Position numbers and translations under genes: made by a program | Shown here: in pieces, positions 25,001 through 37,281 of the stretch | How positions within the stretch are numbered: the stretch's first letter is position 1 | Layout of the letters: each line of letters begins with the position of its first letter | The notes under the pieces: model-generated | What the model was told of the DNA's origin: nothing | Database searches by the model: none | The model's input: the letters and a program-made list of their open reading frames with translations, nothing else | Origin: Ectobius pallidus | Lineage: Eukaryota; Arthropoda; Insecta; Blattodea; Ectobiidae | Assembly (NCBI GenBank): GCA_964059195.1 | Contig: CAXKWD010000009.1 | Location: 47,463,160 to 47,527,159, forward strand | Reading direction: 5' to 3' | Length of the DNA: 64,000 nt

Positions 25001-25098
25001 ACAACTGCACCGTCCAGAGTGCAGCACAGAGCGGCAGGCTACCAAACAAATGCGACGCGGAGAGCGAACATGAGGCGGATTGTTCAAAATTCGCCTCA
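22018..25098 (-). repeat. 5' LTR (right copy)
   Basis: 3081 bp, partner of 16940-20022. It ends TTCGCCTCA next to the GTTT target duplication at 25099-25102. Confidence 0.9.
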
Positions 25099-25102
25099 GT
25101 TT

Positions 25103-26053
25103 TAATACAAGTCGTTTTTAACAACAGAATTTCCAGATACATTTCGGCATGAATATTTCGACGATTCCATACAGATGTTTCACACATAACGTCAGAAAAG
25201 GCAGGTTGATATTCTGGTCAAAATCCGTTTCAAGCTATTAGGGTAATGTAAAATCCCTGTCAATAGGTAAAGTGAAAGAAACTATTCTCCGTATGTGGTA
25301 GTAATAGGACTGTATAAACATTAAGTGTAAACTTACTACATTCTGTAACTGCTGCAACATATTAGTTGAATTTGCCTTATAAGTAAATATACTGCATGTC
25401 TTGATGTAACATTTTGAGTTGAACATAACTTACCAATAAACGGAATAAATTTACTAAAGAATTTTCATTCCTCGAATTCACGCAGAGTGGAACTCACAAG
25501 TGAAACAAGTGAGTGGAATATCGGAAACCTAGTTACATTCAAAATACGAGGTGTTTATTGTTGGCACTCCGGTCTAAGCCACCTGAGACTCCTCTTTAGC
25601 ATAGTCAATACTGTCATCTGCATACGCGTGGAGCTTAAAGGAGATGGGATGCAATCCAACCGTGACGTCACTCGACATTCAATTTCCAAAAAATAATTAC
25701 ACAGTCACGATTCTAGGAACGTCCAGTCCGATATCATCATTCCAGCAACTCGTTAGCTTTAGTTTATCTCAAAATAGATATGCCAGGGTTTCTCAAGCTC
25801 ATCTATTCTCGCGGTATTCTTGTGAAAGGAATCAGAATTTTGTGGCAGGTTTATGAGAGTTTCCATAAGCTTCAGGTTCTTTTACACTAGGCCTATTATT
25901 TTTGTTCCACGTAGAATACATTAGGATAACTAACTACGTAACTCACTCACTCATAGGTATTAAATAACTCCATCTTACCTCGGTTTCTTCTGTCCAGTTT
26001 GCTCGTTCTATTCTGATTTGCCTTAATATTGTCCTTCAACAACGTTTAGATCA
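25103..26053. other. Non-coding stretch
   Basis: No gene, TIR pair or SINE recognised. One TAGGCCTA occurs at 25888. Confidence 0.5.
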
Positions 26054-26443
26054 TCCTAAAGCAGGGGTCGGCAACCTGCGGCTCGCGAGCCACATGTGGC
26101 TCTTTGGATGTGAAGCTGCGGCTCTTTAGTTCCATACGCAAATATTATTTATTTTATAAAAAAACAAAAAAAACATTTAAAAATCGTTCTGAATCGATTA
26201 ACGAGGATTAGGCACCGATTCTATCTCTCAGCCACTTGTACTCGCTTTTCACCGCACCCCTCCCCCGTGACACGCATCGTCACTGTCGTCAGTCCGTCGG
26301 AAGCTCTCGAATGACGCCGTCGTCGGATGTTTCTATGTAGGTTTTAATTCGCTTTCGACGCAAGACAATTTGGCGTCTTCACCAGTGCTTTGGCTGTGAC
26401 GTATAGTTTGTTATAGCGAATGCCGTGCAAAAAGGCCTTGAAG

Positions 26444-26884
26444 CAGAGGTGTACAAATCTCGATTTTAGCTTGCCCAAACCCGCTTGAACGCCAGGCAAG
26501 CAAGTTGCCAGCGTCATAGCTAGGAAGCAGGCAGGTTTCTTTAAGCCCGATGGGTCAGGTCAAACCCAGCCTAGGCAAGTCAGAATAAGCTTGCGACATT
26601 CCTATCAGCTAAACAACTGTAGTTGCTGAGTGTAGGTAATACTTTCTTGCTTTTCTACATGCTGGTAGAAGAAATTCACCATGCAGATAAATAAAAGGTG
26701 GATAAAGTATTAAAAATCGTTTTAGCGTCTTAACACAATTATTATTTTTATTATTAGGTAGATTTCGAAGAAAAATCTACCTAATGACTTTAAAAAAATT
26801 CGTTCATATCGTTACGTTTCATGCCTCCCTAAGTACGAAACCACCGCCTGTTAAAAAAATTGTGATATTTATATTTATATACAG

Positions 26885-26939
<55 letters not shown>

Positions 26940-27915
26940 GCATATATATCTTTACACGCTAGCGGCCGTAATTTTCAAGATATTTGAATCAAATTTTATT
27001 ATGTTATTTCTAGGCCCAATAGTTCAGACAAGTTCGTTAATGAGCAAAATTGGCCTAAGGGGGTGGTCGGGGGAGGGGGTTGAAATTTTAAAACATTTAT
27101 ATCTCGGCCCCTATGAAGTATAGAGGGAAACTTTGATTGAATAAATTAGAGTACTCCTTATGGAGTTCACAGTGACACCAACGATTCGGGGGTTTTGGGA
27201 GTACGAGTGGGGGTGGGGGTATGGGGATGGAAATTCGAAATTTTCGAAACTACGTCTTGTGGGGTATCGTTGAAAAGCTCTTGATGAGTACTCTACAAAT
27301 CAATAACTAGTTTCTTGATAGTTCTCATATAAGGCGAGATTTGAATGTTTTAAAAAGTTCTCTTTCCTCTTTTTTGCAGTTATTATTGCGGGTTTGTCAT
27401 GCTAAGGCTAAAGAAGAAGAGTGCTACGCAGCGACAGTAAATTAAAACAAAAGCACTTCGAAATCTACCTCAGCTTGTAGGCTTGCCTAAAGGGATTTTT
27501 GTTATTGTTATTAATGATTTTATGATGTTTTCTCGAAAATGTTTGAAAATTTTTCCCATGCCGGACTAGTACTTTTGTTCATTGATAATTAATTAAAACT
27601 GTCCACATTTTAGTTTCTCCTCGGCTTCCTTCAGGGTAAAATTCTCTAAATACATCTGAAGTTCCTCAACTACGTAACTGCACGACTTACCAGTGCACTG
27701 CTATACCCAGTTTCATATTCTTTCCGCCAGGCCTTGCAGTTTCCTTAGGTCCTGAGCAACCCACCAAGTTATGAAGAGCTTATGACTCATAGCGACAGTA
27801 TTTCTTATCATCGTTGTAATCTGGCTTGCTTTCAAGTCAAGCAAGTTAAAAGCTGTGACTGGTTGCAGAATTTCAAAGGGGCAGGCAAGCTAAAATCAGA
27901 ATATGTACACCTCTA
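26444..27915. mobile_element. Nested hAT-like element
   Basis: The left end is CAGAGGTGTACAAATCTCGA and the right end is the inverse of TAGAGGTGTACATATTCTGA, continuing into a shared GATTTTAGCTTGCC. The 8-bp TSD is CCTTGAAG (26436-26443 and 27916-27923). It interrupts the outer hAT just upstream of the transposase segment NKIGLNKIVSIATDGA. It has no transposase of its own. Confidence 0.88.
26754..27471. mobile_element. Third-level TIR element
   Basis: AGGTAGATTTCGAAG on the left is matched by CTTCGAAATCTACCT on the right, a perfect 15-bp TIR, and an extra AAATCTACCTAA near 26774-26785 makes a local hairpin with the left end. The interior is non-coding and includes a (TA)n tract at about 26887-26939. 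No clear target duplication was found, so the class is open. Confidence 0.68.
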
Positions 27916-27923
27916 CCTTGAAG

Positions 27924-29131
27924 ACAATAAGATCGGTTTAAATAAAATCGTTTCAATAGCAACTGATGGAGCCAGAAGTATGACAGGAAAAAATTAAGGG
28001 ACAACAACGATTCTTCAAAGCAAAATAAACCACGAAATTCTTACGTTTCACTGCATAATACACCAAGAAGCGCTTTGTGCCCAAACATTTCCGGCCGAAA
28101 TAGTTGAGGTCATGAATTTGGTAATCAAGATTGTTAACAGCATCTTGTCAAAAGCACTCTACCATCATCAGTTTAAAGATTTTTTAAACGAAATGGAGAC
28201 TCAGTATTCCGACCTCCTCCTTCACAATAAAGTGCGATGGCTTTCCAAAGGTAAGGTGTTGAAACGTTTTGCTTTGTGCTTGAATGAAATAAATACATTC
28301 CTAAATGAAAAAGGCATTAATCACCCTGAGTTAGAGAACGACAAATGGTTGCAAAAATTTTACTTTATGGTGGATATCACAGCGAAATTAAATGAGCTGA
28401 ATTTAAAACTCCAAGGAAAGGGAAACCCAGCCTATGTTCTGGTAGAAGAATTGGTTTGTTTTGAAGAAAAATTAATTATTTTTGCAGAAGATATTCAGAG
28501 CGGTAAATTACTTCATTTTCAATTTCTAAAGCAATATCGCGATAAAACCAGTGCAACTGTTGACACGAATTACTTCAGCACAGTTATAAAAAAAAATTAA
28601 AGATGTATTTGCTGACAGGTTTCAGCAATTCAAAACCAACAAAACCACTTTAGCATTCATAGTAATCCTCTCAACACAAATAGTAACGAAATCCACATTG
28701 TGCCATTTGGAATTTATACTCTAGAAATGCAATTGATCGATTTAAAAAGTAAAGCTTTGTGGAGTGGAAAATTTACAGAGTTGAAAATCAAGTTGGAAGA
28801 GTTGGAGGTCCAGAAATGTATGTACGTAACGCAACAAAAGTGGACAGCTTTAAAAGAAATGCCGCGAGTTGAGGCACTTATATTCGACGCATGGAATAGT
28901 CTTCCAGATTGCTACAGTGAGGTGAAGAAGTTGGCATTTGGAGTGCTGACTATCTTCGGATCGACATATTCGTGCGAGCAAGCGTTCTCTTGCATGAATA
29001 TAATTAAAAGTAAAGTAAGAAGCCAACTACCAAATGAAAATTTAGAGTCGTGTTTGAAACTTAAAACAACAAGTTATGAGCCAAATTTATCCAAACTTTC
29101 TAAAACCATGCAAAGCCAACGCTCCCATTGA
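27924..29131 (+). pseudogene. hAT transposase, C-terminal half (GTF2IRD2/ZBED-like type)
   Basis: The frame carries KIVSIATDGARSMTGKN with the second catalytic Asp, then an in-frame TAA at 27995-27997, then [29 protein letters not shown], and after two compensating frameshifts (near 28588 and 28650) the dimerisation segment FGSTYSCEQAFSCMN and KSKVRSQLPNENLESCLKL. These are the characteristic blocks of hAT transposases related to GTF2IRD2, ZBED5 and SCAND3. The BED finger and first catalytic Asp are missing. ATG-initiated pieces lie at 28112-28600 and 28700-29131. It is dead, but only lightly decayed. Confidence 0.9.
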
Positions 29132-29231
29132 ATTTGTTTGCTAAAGAGTATGTTATTGAATTACAAGTTAGTGTAGTGAGTAAATGTTTAATTCTTTTAT
29201 TTTTTTACTTAAATAATAAGTAATTATCTAA

Positions 29232-29238
29232 TAATGCC

Positions 29239-29269
<31 letters not shown>

Positions 29270-29273
29270 TATA
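29232..29273. repeat. (TA)n microsatellite
   Basis: Simple TA repeats broken by a GTA, near the right end of the outer hAT. Confidence 0.85.
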
Positions 29274-29490
29274 ATCTAATTTGTTGTGAAAAACACTACT
29301 TATATATGAATAAATAGATATTTTCTCTTATGAATAAATAGATTAGTTTTTTTATCAAAAACTTTATTTATGCGAGTACTATTTATTGTTGGCATGACAA
29401 AATTTTGTGACTCTTTAAAAACTTTGAAATTTTGTTAATTGTAATTTTTTACTCTTCCGACTCAAAAGGTTGCCGACCCCTGTCCTAAAG

Positions 29491-32400
29491 GTCTTCTATC
29501 GAGCTTTACATTAAATTTATTTTTATGGTAATTTTCCTTCCCAAATTAGAGCGTATTTGTGTAATTTAGTAACAAAGATGGTGAAGCATAATTCTGGCCT
29601 AATTTATGTAATTTTCTCCGTTATAGATGACTAGCGTATTGAGAGTATGGTTATTTTTTAACCATATCCTCACTTCAGTATCCCCTGAAGATAGAGCTGA
29701 TCCTCTGAAACGGCGCAGACTTCCAAAATATATGGCTGGTAACCCGAGAACAGTCTAATGCCATGAAAGCTTCAAGACATTCAACCGTATCATTATTCAT
29801 TACTCCTAGCATATTAATAGTTTTTATTTTTTATGAAACGATCATTTTCGAAATGGTTGGTTTTACTGTTAGGCCTATTTAATGACATGGTGTACTGCAA
29901 TTTAAACCTGTGCCCGTCCCCGGTGTGCTGGAAGTTTGTCCTACAGAAGTTCATTTGCACGCTTGTAAATCTACAGATATGTGACTGCCACATTAATGCA
30001 CGTATAGATATCATCGACCTGGGCCAGGATTAAACCCACGCCCTTGAGAGCACAGAAAGTCAATGCCACGCACACATGCAAACACACATACATACATATA
30101 TATATATACATATATATCTATATATATATAGGCCTACACACACAATAATCTCCAGAATAAGGGAAAAAATAATGACTGCGCCACCCAGGGCGATTTTTAG
30201 AAAAGAGTATGGTAACTGAAACACTCATAATTTGAGATCCCATGTCAGAATTCGAGAATGAAAGACGACAAGACGGAAAAAATGAAGCGAACAAAGGAGC
30301 TCTAACATTCTTCACTGCATGAATAACTTACTGATCTTGATCAATAGAATTATTCAGGATCGTGGTTCCTCAGAGAGGTTTTCAAGAAGAACCGATAAAG
30401 ATATCTGACTGCATTATGCAGAATCAGATCATCTAAATATGTAGAACGATAAGGAACTGCGTATAAATTTCTTGCATCTATGCATCCTCTGAGTCCTTAC
30501 AGAACATGTTCATACATTACTTGCTAAGTAATTCAAACAAAATTTCTCCTTCTTGCTTTATTGTTTCTATTGTGCTGGAAATGTTGAAAAAAGACAAGAA
30601 GTGCTGAGCATTCTACAAGACTGCTAACATAAAAGACCGTGTATTGATGCCGAGACTCGAGCCAGCGACCTCAGTTAAGCGGTTAAGGGTAAGCACTTGA
30701 TCACGCAGCTTCAACTTCCGCCAACCCACAGCAGAGCGTTGTAACACCTGATCGTGCTTGGTCAGTTTCCACACAACTATCACGTAAATGTAAACCGTTT
30801 TAAATCGTATACAGAACATAGTCAATGCCATAACTTCTACACCTAAAGTAGAATACACATAACAAGCTATAGAGTGAATGTTAAACTATGGAGTATTATG
30901 ATAGCACAATATAAATATAGTAGCTTCCCGCTAATCCGGACTAGATGCTACCGGACCCTGTTTTTAACGTAGAAACTGATTTAGGATTAACAAAACAAAG
31001 CATTTTTTGGTTAAAATTCAAAATATATGGATTATTCAGTACCAAAACAAAACGACATTAAATACCTGTTAAAGAATCATGTCTCAATTGGAGCGCTACT
31101 ATATAGAGAAGTAGCTAGAAGGTGTACCTAAATGTTCCAAGTAAAACCGTTTTCATTTTCACTGTGGTTTTCATGTTATGCCCCCATCGGAGGTTGAAAA
31201 AAAAATAGCCCTCGCATTACGGGCAAAATACTTTTTTACATAATTGAATGGCAGTGTAGAGTTGTAAGCACGCCTATATCATTCACAAGTATGAAAATAT
31301 GGAAAAATAGAAGTTACAGTAATTCTAAAATAGGAAAGACCTATGATATAGTTATTTAAAAGAACACTAAAGCATAAGTCCAATACAATCTATTCCCTCA
31401 TCTTGAAAAATGTGCATAATTCGTACACAACTATCAATATCCATTAAAATACTTGCAAAATAAATATGCATGGGCTACACATATACAAAAAACTAAACTC
31501 CGTGGCGCTACAACCCAGGAGGGACTAGGCCTACCATCCGACCGCTGGATCATCTACCGTAGCAGATGGCAGGATTGTTGGAGATTTAGTCAGCATGCCG
31601 ACACCCACGACCCTTAATGATGGTTTCCGTGACCGGAGCCGCTACTTTACTAAACCTATACTATGAACTATTTTTACTATACATGTCCCTCCTATCATTC
31701 TTATCATCGTCATCGGTAATTTTCTGTAAAGTTAGAATGATATGTGTAATATGATTCACGGTTAAATCACATAGACCAGCTTTATTGATTTTTGTCCTAA
31801 TTTAAGCTCTAACCAAGAGAGGATAAGGTCTTCTAAACATCTTTCAAATATAACATATTTTTTTATAAATATTTTAAAAAAGCTTGTAAAGAAAAGTTTC
31901 ATGTGTCCAAGTAAATATATAATTCTGGAAATGTCTGGTCGAATATACCATTATAGTAGTCTATATGATCTGATCGTATCATTGCAATGTTCATACTAAT
32001 TAACTGAATGCCTTTTTCATTCCCAGTTTTGCACGTGTGCAACATGTCAAAAATAATACTTTTTTCTAAAAATGTGTACTTTCGATAATAATGAGTTCAT
32101 ATTTTTACAGCACTTGTTTTGAAAAGGAAGACCCAAAATTACGAAACGTAAAATGTGCAAAAATGTAGGCCTATTTCTGGGATCAAAATATTTTTAAAAT
32201 TCTAAATTGAAATGAAATATTTAATCATAATTCGGGCATGAAAGAGTAGTAAACATGTGGTTACGCTAAAAGTTAGAATTTATCCTCAGGCTTTAAAAAC
32301 TAAACCGTGTCCACGTACTGTAAGCTTACTGAATTTAAGACTGTAAAATAAAATAATGGGAAGATTATATCTGTATATTAAAATTAATATACATTTTGAT

Positions 32401-33340
32401 AAACTGAACGATAATGCATTACTAATTATGTTTTCCAGTCCAGATCTTTTAATCTATCAATAAATCGAGTTCTCCAGTTCCTAATGACCATTATTAGGAG
32501 CACATAAATGCATGAGAGAAATTCTAGACGAGCTCAGATAGCCAGCTTCTAGAACATTATCATGAAATATAAGTCCTAACTTAAAAAAAATATGATTAAT
32601 GCCAGCGATGTACATCTGAGTAATACGAACTTTATTCAACTTGCTGTGTACATGAAAAGGAACGCCAAAAGGAATCTAGATAATTTATTCTGTACATTAT
32701 ATCTGAGGGCAGAAGAAATTCTCTCTCATATTTTATTGAAAACAAGCTCACGAATGCTGTGTTCCCCTCCTCCCGTTTAAATTTATAGTAAACATGCGAA
32801 CAACGATGGTGATACATTAGAATAGCTACTAACATCAAACTCTGATTTATTTTTCAACCCTTAGTGATAGTGTATATAATCTACAGGCATTATATGTGGA
32901 AGTGATTACAAAAATCTGTTTCGGAAAAACTGTAATATGTTTCTTTCTACCTACGGCACGGAAGAAAAGCATTAGGAGAATAAAAGGGAAAACGAGCATA
33001 TCTTGATTCTACCTTCAAACCGATTAACCTCAGCCAAACTAAAACATGATATGGGTGGGATTTAGTATTGGATTATCAAAGCGTTTAACAAAAGTTACGC
33101 AGTTCACTTGTGGGTAAAGCCGTAATGCACTTTTTGATAATCTGGTATTATTGTAGGCCTGGTGTTTCATTTTTTGCATAATTTTAGCCAGCCACTGCAC
33201 TGGCCAGCTTTCTTGGACAGTAATGTTTTCTGTGTTACTGCTTTACATTTTTATGTGTAACTATTTTTAAAGTATCCTATCACCTCAGCCATGACTAAGG
33301 TGGTTCTCAAACCCGTAGCCACTTGCACCATGAACTCATG
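29491..33340. other. AT-rich non-coding stretch with small repeats
   Basis: No gene supported. It contains a CA/TA simple repeat at about 30068-30132. A weak minus-strand tRNA-like segment at about 30640-30745 has a box B-like GGCTCGAGTCTC. A G+C-richer block at 31497-31650 beginning CTCCGTGGCGCTACAACCC looks like a dispersed repeat but has no second copy here. TAGGCCTA occurs at 29870, 30129, 31526 and 32166. Confidence 0.5.
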
Positions 33341-33526
33341 GTGTCGTGCACATCGGCACAGTCGCATTTTCGTGCCCATCGGCATAGTATTTTTATCTTA
33401 TAATAATATCGTGCTCATCGCCACACAACCGGGTGGGGGTAGGGGTGGACATAGAGACTCAAACCTACAGCCTCCTTCACAACGGTTCCAAGGCATCACC
33501 CCTTAGCTACCGCGGCTAAGGAAACC
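33341..33526 (-). mobile_element. tRNA-derived SINE, minus copy
   Basis: Read on the minus strand, a tRNA-like head (GCCGCGGTAGCTAAGGGG, box B GGTTTGAGTCT) leads into a body with TCTATGTCCACCCCTAC and several CGATG.GCACGA blocks. The body matches 33760-33872 in the opposite orientation. No clean target duplication was found. Confidence 0.7.
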
Positions 33527-33550
33527 GGTCGTTGATATCGTAGATAGGTT

Positions 33551-33575
33551 GTTAGGTTAGGTTAGGTTAGGTTAG
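33551..33575. repeat. Interstitial (TTAGG)n tract
   Basis: Five perfect GTTAG units. TTAGG is the usual arthropod telomere repeat. Here it lies between two inverted SINE copies in a non-telomeric context. Confidence 0.9.
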
Positions 33576-33759
33576 CTTAATTCAAAGTCTCATTCAATCG
33601 CAGGCAGATACTTTATGAATGATTTCTAAACAATACAATTATAATATTAATGTACACAGTATGTATCTATAATAATAAAAGGAAGTGTTTGTCTTTCTGT
33701 CTATCTAGCAGTTACTGTGAACTCCATTGCATTCAATACGGTAATGTAATTCCAACTTT

Positions 33760-33872
33760 GTCTCTATGTCCACCCCTACGAAGGGTGTGCGGCGATGAGC
33801 ACGATGATATTGCAAGATAAAAATACTATGCCGATGTGCACGAAAATGCGACTGTGCCGATGTGCACACAAC
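33760..33872 (+). mobile_element. Same SINE, plus copy, 5' truncated
   Basis: Reverse-complement match to 33341-33445 from the TCTCTATGTCCACCCCTAC block through the CGATGTGCAC blocks. The tRNA-like head is missing. Together the two copies form inverted arms of about 90 bp separated by about 330 bp. Confidence 0.75.
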
Positions 33873-33909
33873 CAATCCCATGGCAGCAAGCCTTAGCTCC
33901 CGCGGCTAT

Positions 33910-35860
33910 AAAGTCCGGCCAAAAAATGCAAGGGTGTTTTTGAAATTCTGGGAGCCAATTTTCGTCACGAGCCACGCGCCACTAATATTCAGTCACTAGC
34001 CAAGAGTCACTAGTCTGTCATGAGTCTATGAAATTATGAGGTTCTCACCAGGGTTTGAACTCAGATTTCTAAGCTCAGAAAATTAAAATCCATCCCCCAA
34101 GAATAATGCTTAGAAGAAAGACAACTTAACTGAAAACAACACATAGATTATTTACTGGGTTTAAGAGACGTTTTAAGAAGTAATACGGAACATATTGTAT
34201 CAATTAGGCTATATGTCTATATTCTAAATTCTAAGGGACTTCTTTTTCATTCTCTTTTTCTTTTAATTCTTCTATATAATTTCACCTACTTAAACCTACC
34301 AGACAAAAATAACGCACTATCTAATATTGTGAATGTAAAAACTAATTACTGAACTGTTCCCCCCGAACACGAGCAATTGCTCTTTCGGGTTCACAGTAAT
34401 AATTATAATTCACATTTTATGTACTTACACTTAAATTTTATTTTCTATAAAGTAATATATATTTTACATTTATGTTTCAGAATAAACTAATTTATTATTA
34501 AAAAGTAAATAATAAATCCGATTCGTTTAAATTCTGTATCTGAAAACTGCACCTTTCTACATGCAAAAAAGTCACATTTCTCATTTTCAGGCGAGAGATT
34601 TAAAGAATTTTTTTATATAATTGATTCAGCGTATAAAATCATATAATCTATCCACGGGAATATTTTTTAACACAAAGCTGTTTTCATATTTTGCCTAGAT
34701 CACACGGAAATCAATATGAAAGATTACAGTACCTAAATTTCTGCAGTAACGCAAAAGGCCCTTTTCGCATTCGTCCACGTAGACTAGTGCTAAAACCTTG
34801 ATTCGGAATCTTACAAACAATTCAGCATAGAGGTTAGGATAACAGATATATTTAGAGAACTCCTGTGGTTGCATGCCTCACCTGACAGTTGCTTGTCAAA
34901 ACAACAGACTTCGCTTCAGCCAGTACAACTCACCTGCAACAAAAGACAGTCAGTGAATAGCTTGCCATTGTTTCACGACGTTTATGAACGTCCATTATTT
35001 GTTACATTACTTGAACATAAAATACGAACTTTAACAAATGATTTGTCAACGAGCGATTCCCATTTGGAACACAATGAACTGCCTGAAGCTATTATCTCGT
35101 TTGGTTTCAACATGATTAGAAATAAAACACTAAGCGAAATGTTTTATCAAATCGTATTATTAGCAATACACTTAGTTTTTCTCAATTACATGTAGCATCA
35201 TACAATTATGTTCATGAATTTAAATATCGATATCGCATTATAAGCTATAGGTGAACATTTTTTCAAAAGTAAATATCTCCATATTATTTACATTTTACAG
35301 GAGTAACAAAAAACTGTCAAGGTTAGTACATATCTATTTTTCAGCGGGAAAATATAGAATAATCGACTTTTTGATCATTATTTGGATATAAAAACTTTTA
35401 CTCCGTAACAATTTTGAGTGCCTGCCAATTTTCAATATATGAGCCCCTTAAAGCCCAAGTGGTGTAACTCACATTACTGCTGTTCTGAGATATTTAAGGT
35501 TTTAGCTGTCACCAAATAGATGGATTTATTGACAGCATAAAATTGTGCTCCTACCTACAGGGTTGCTATGCAAGTTATGACTTTACACTATATGTGCTAT
35601 TAATAGAAGAACACTTTCTGAATAGGATCCAGATTATAACTAAAAAAAAATCAAAAAATTGGAGTTACACAACTTGGGCTTTAAGAGGCTTATATATATT
35701 TTTTTCCCTTTTTTTTTCATTAAGTTAATAGAAAATACTGGAAATATTAAGATTTGGAAACAATGTTTGTAAAACAGAACTATCCACTGGAATGATAATT
35801 CTTTCACACTGGCCGTGTGTAGGCTAAGATGGACAAGTGAAGTCAGAATGAAAAATTCAA
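33910..35860. other. AT-rich non-coding stretch
   Basis: No supported gene. A 108-codon open frame at 34869-35195 (+) has no recognisable domain. A GTTCAAACC box B-like sequence on the minus strand near 34055 is weak. Confidence 0.45.
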
Positions 35861-35933
35861 TGCCATAGACGGGATTTGAACCAGGATCTTCGGCTCTCCG
35901 TGCCGATGCTCTAACCAACTGAGCTACCATGGC
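35861..35933 (-). mobile_element. tRNA-like SINE head
   Basis: On the minus strand the 73-nt sequence folds as a near-cloverleaf: 7-bp acceptor stem (one G-T), D stem GCTC/GAGC and anticodon stem TCGGC/GCCGA with loop ACGGAGA. The T stem has two mismatches, position 33 is C not T, and no CCA or terminator context is seen. A similar sequence with the same anticodon arm is at 58729-58794. I read both as SINE heads or tRNA pseudogenes, not working tRNAs. Confidence 0.65.
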
Positions 35934-36478
35934 ATGACCATGGCATGAGCTACATGACCTGTCTTGTATCAGTTAAAAAAACTTGCATCCAACGAAGGAT
36001 TCAAACCTCGTAGCACTTTCAATTTTTTAGTTTTAACGTTTTGGAAGGTGCAGCGTCGAAGATTAAAAGAAAATGTAAAAAACATGTAGAGAAAAGCAAC
36101 AATTTCAAATTTAAACTTGAATGGAAATGTAAAGTTTTGAAAAAAAAATTAATACAATTTGACAGTGAAATATTGCGTTTTCAAAGAAAATATTTAACTA
36201 GTCTGAAAGAGCTCGGGAATGTGACACAGAAGCAATAAGAGCCGAATTTCGCTTTTTTAAGGGGCTAATGAGTTAAGAACAAAAAAAATAAGAAAATAAG
36301 CTCCTCTGGTGTTCAATCAGGTAGAAACTACGACAAAAAATTGGACTATTCCAGTGCGATATCAATTTTTGCTTTTTTCATTGAGTCCAAGTACAAAAAA
36401 AACTTTCTATTTTCATTTCATAATTTTGTCTTGATAGGTCTGTTTCGAGTAAACTGCTGAAATGTTGATGCACTATAT
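35934..36478. other. Non-coding stretch
   Basis: A basic 65-codon open frame (36041-36238, +) has no recognisable similarity. No repeat boundary is visible before the duplication that starts at 36479. Confidence 0.4.
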
Positions 36479-37281
36479 GTCAATATGGCCGCCACAGAAT
36501 CGTATTTTATGTTCGGATAGTTAAAAACATTAAGAAAAAGAGCACAAATTTCATGGATCTTCGTCATTTCTATCTAATTTCCCCACAGTTATATGTTATT
36601 TGTTACCCTTTATTTTAGTTTTATTGCGACGATGATACTTCAATAATTTTCTTATGCTTCACTCTTCAATTTGTTTTCCACACAATCCCAATAAAGCTTC
36701 AATGCTTTCCTCCGATACAACAAAATGTTCAATCTTTTTTTTTTTAACAAAGGCAATAAGAGAACCTGCACTTGAATCCTCAAACATTTTTCTCTATTGT
36801 TCACCGAAATTCTGCCTACATATTTAGTCTTTTTGAATCCATACCAAAAAAATCAGATAAATGCATGTTTGTGTGTCTGTAAGCAGCATAAGACTAAAAA
36901 CTAGCACGAAAACCGAATTTCGATACTTTGCTATATTTTGTTTAATTTCTTTTACCCAATGATTATGATACTTAGTTGAAAAATGTGGTGTTTTTAAAAT
37001 GACAACGATATCGAAAAAAAAAAATTTTAGCTAGAAATGTATGTTCTTTCGGCTTCCACCTGAAGCTATCTTAGTTAACGATCTCTAAGTGGAAGTTTTG
37101 AGGAAGTAAACTGCGCAATGTACAACTTTTCCCTTAATTCATCTTATAATGCCTACTCCAGAAATAAATGTACCTTCACCTCCCATCCGAAGAAAAGCAA
37201 TTTAATGTGTCAACAAAAATCCTATCCCTAAAGCCATATAAAATCTAAATCCATAATATTTATATCCTGACTTAACTATCT
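36479..37281. repeat. Tandem duplication, first copy
   Basis: Starts GTCAATATGGCCGCCACAGA and ends CCTGACTTAACTATC. It aligns over about 800 bp with 37554-38360, with roughly 5-8% differences by eye. Blocks such as TTCGGCTTCCACCTGAAGCT are identical. Non-coding. Confidence 0.88.

Larger units (their letters stand above)
16940..25098 (-). mobile_element. LTR retrotransposon with 3.08 kb LTRs and short non-coding interior
   Basis: Direct repeats at 16940-20022 and 22018-25098 start TGTAACGCCGG and end TTCGCCTCA on the plus strand, and the whole is flanked by GTTT (16936-16939 and 25099-25102). A polypurine tract read on the minus strand (complement of 20023-20037) abuts the left LTR, and a TGG-starting candidate primer site (complement of 22004-22016) sits one base from the right LTR, so the element runs on the minus strand and the right LTR is its 5' LTR. 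The 1995-bp interior has no gag or pol reading frame, so it must rely on another element's proteins. It resembles large retrotransposon derivatives (LARDs), except that the bulk is in the LTRs. Near-identity of the LTRs indicates recent insertion. Confidence 0.88.
26062..29482 (+). mobile_element. hAT transposon with nested insertions
   Basis: The ends are CAGGGGTCGGCAACC and its exact inverse GGTTGCCGACCCCTG, inside a perfect 8-bp TSD TCCTAAAG (26054-26061 and 29483-29490). It encodes the C-terminal part of a hAT transposase (27924-29131) and has lost the N-terminal half. A 1472-bp hAT-like element (26444-27915) sits within it. Confidence 0.94.

Noticed and set aside
16940..25098. Large direct repeats as a segmental duplication
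   Set aside because: The 4-bp TSD, TG..CA ends, polypurine tract and candidate primer site at the right positions favour an LTR element.
27782..27923. Open frame leading into the outer hAT transposase
   Set aside because: Its first ~45 codons belong to the nested element (26444-27915) and are joined to the transposase only by the insertion.
34869..35195. 108-codon frame on the plus strand
   Set aside because: No recognisable domain, splice context or repeat. Open length alone is not enough in AT-rich DNA of this extent.
35861..35933. Functional tRNA-Ser (GGA) gene
   Set aside because: Mismatches in the T stem, C at position 33 and a similar copy at 58729-58794 point to a SINE head or pseudogene.
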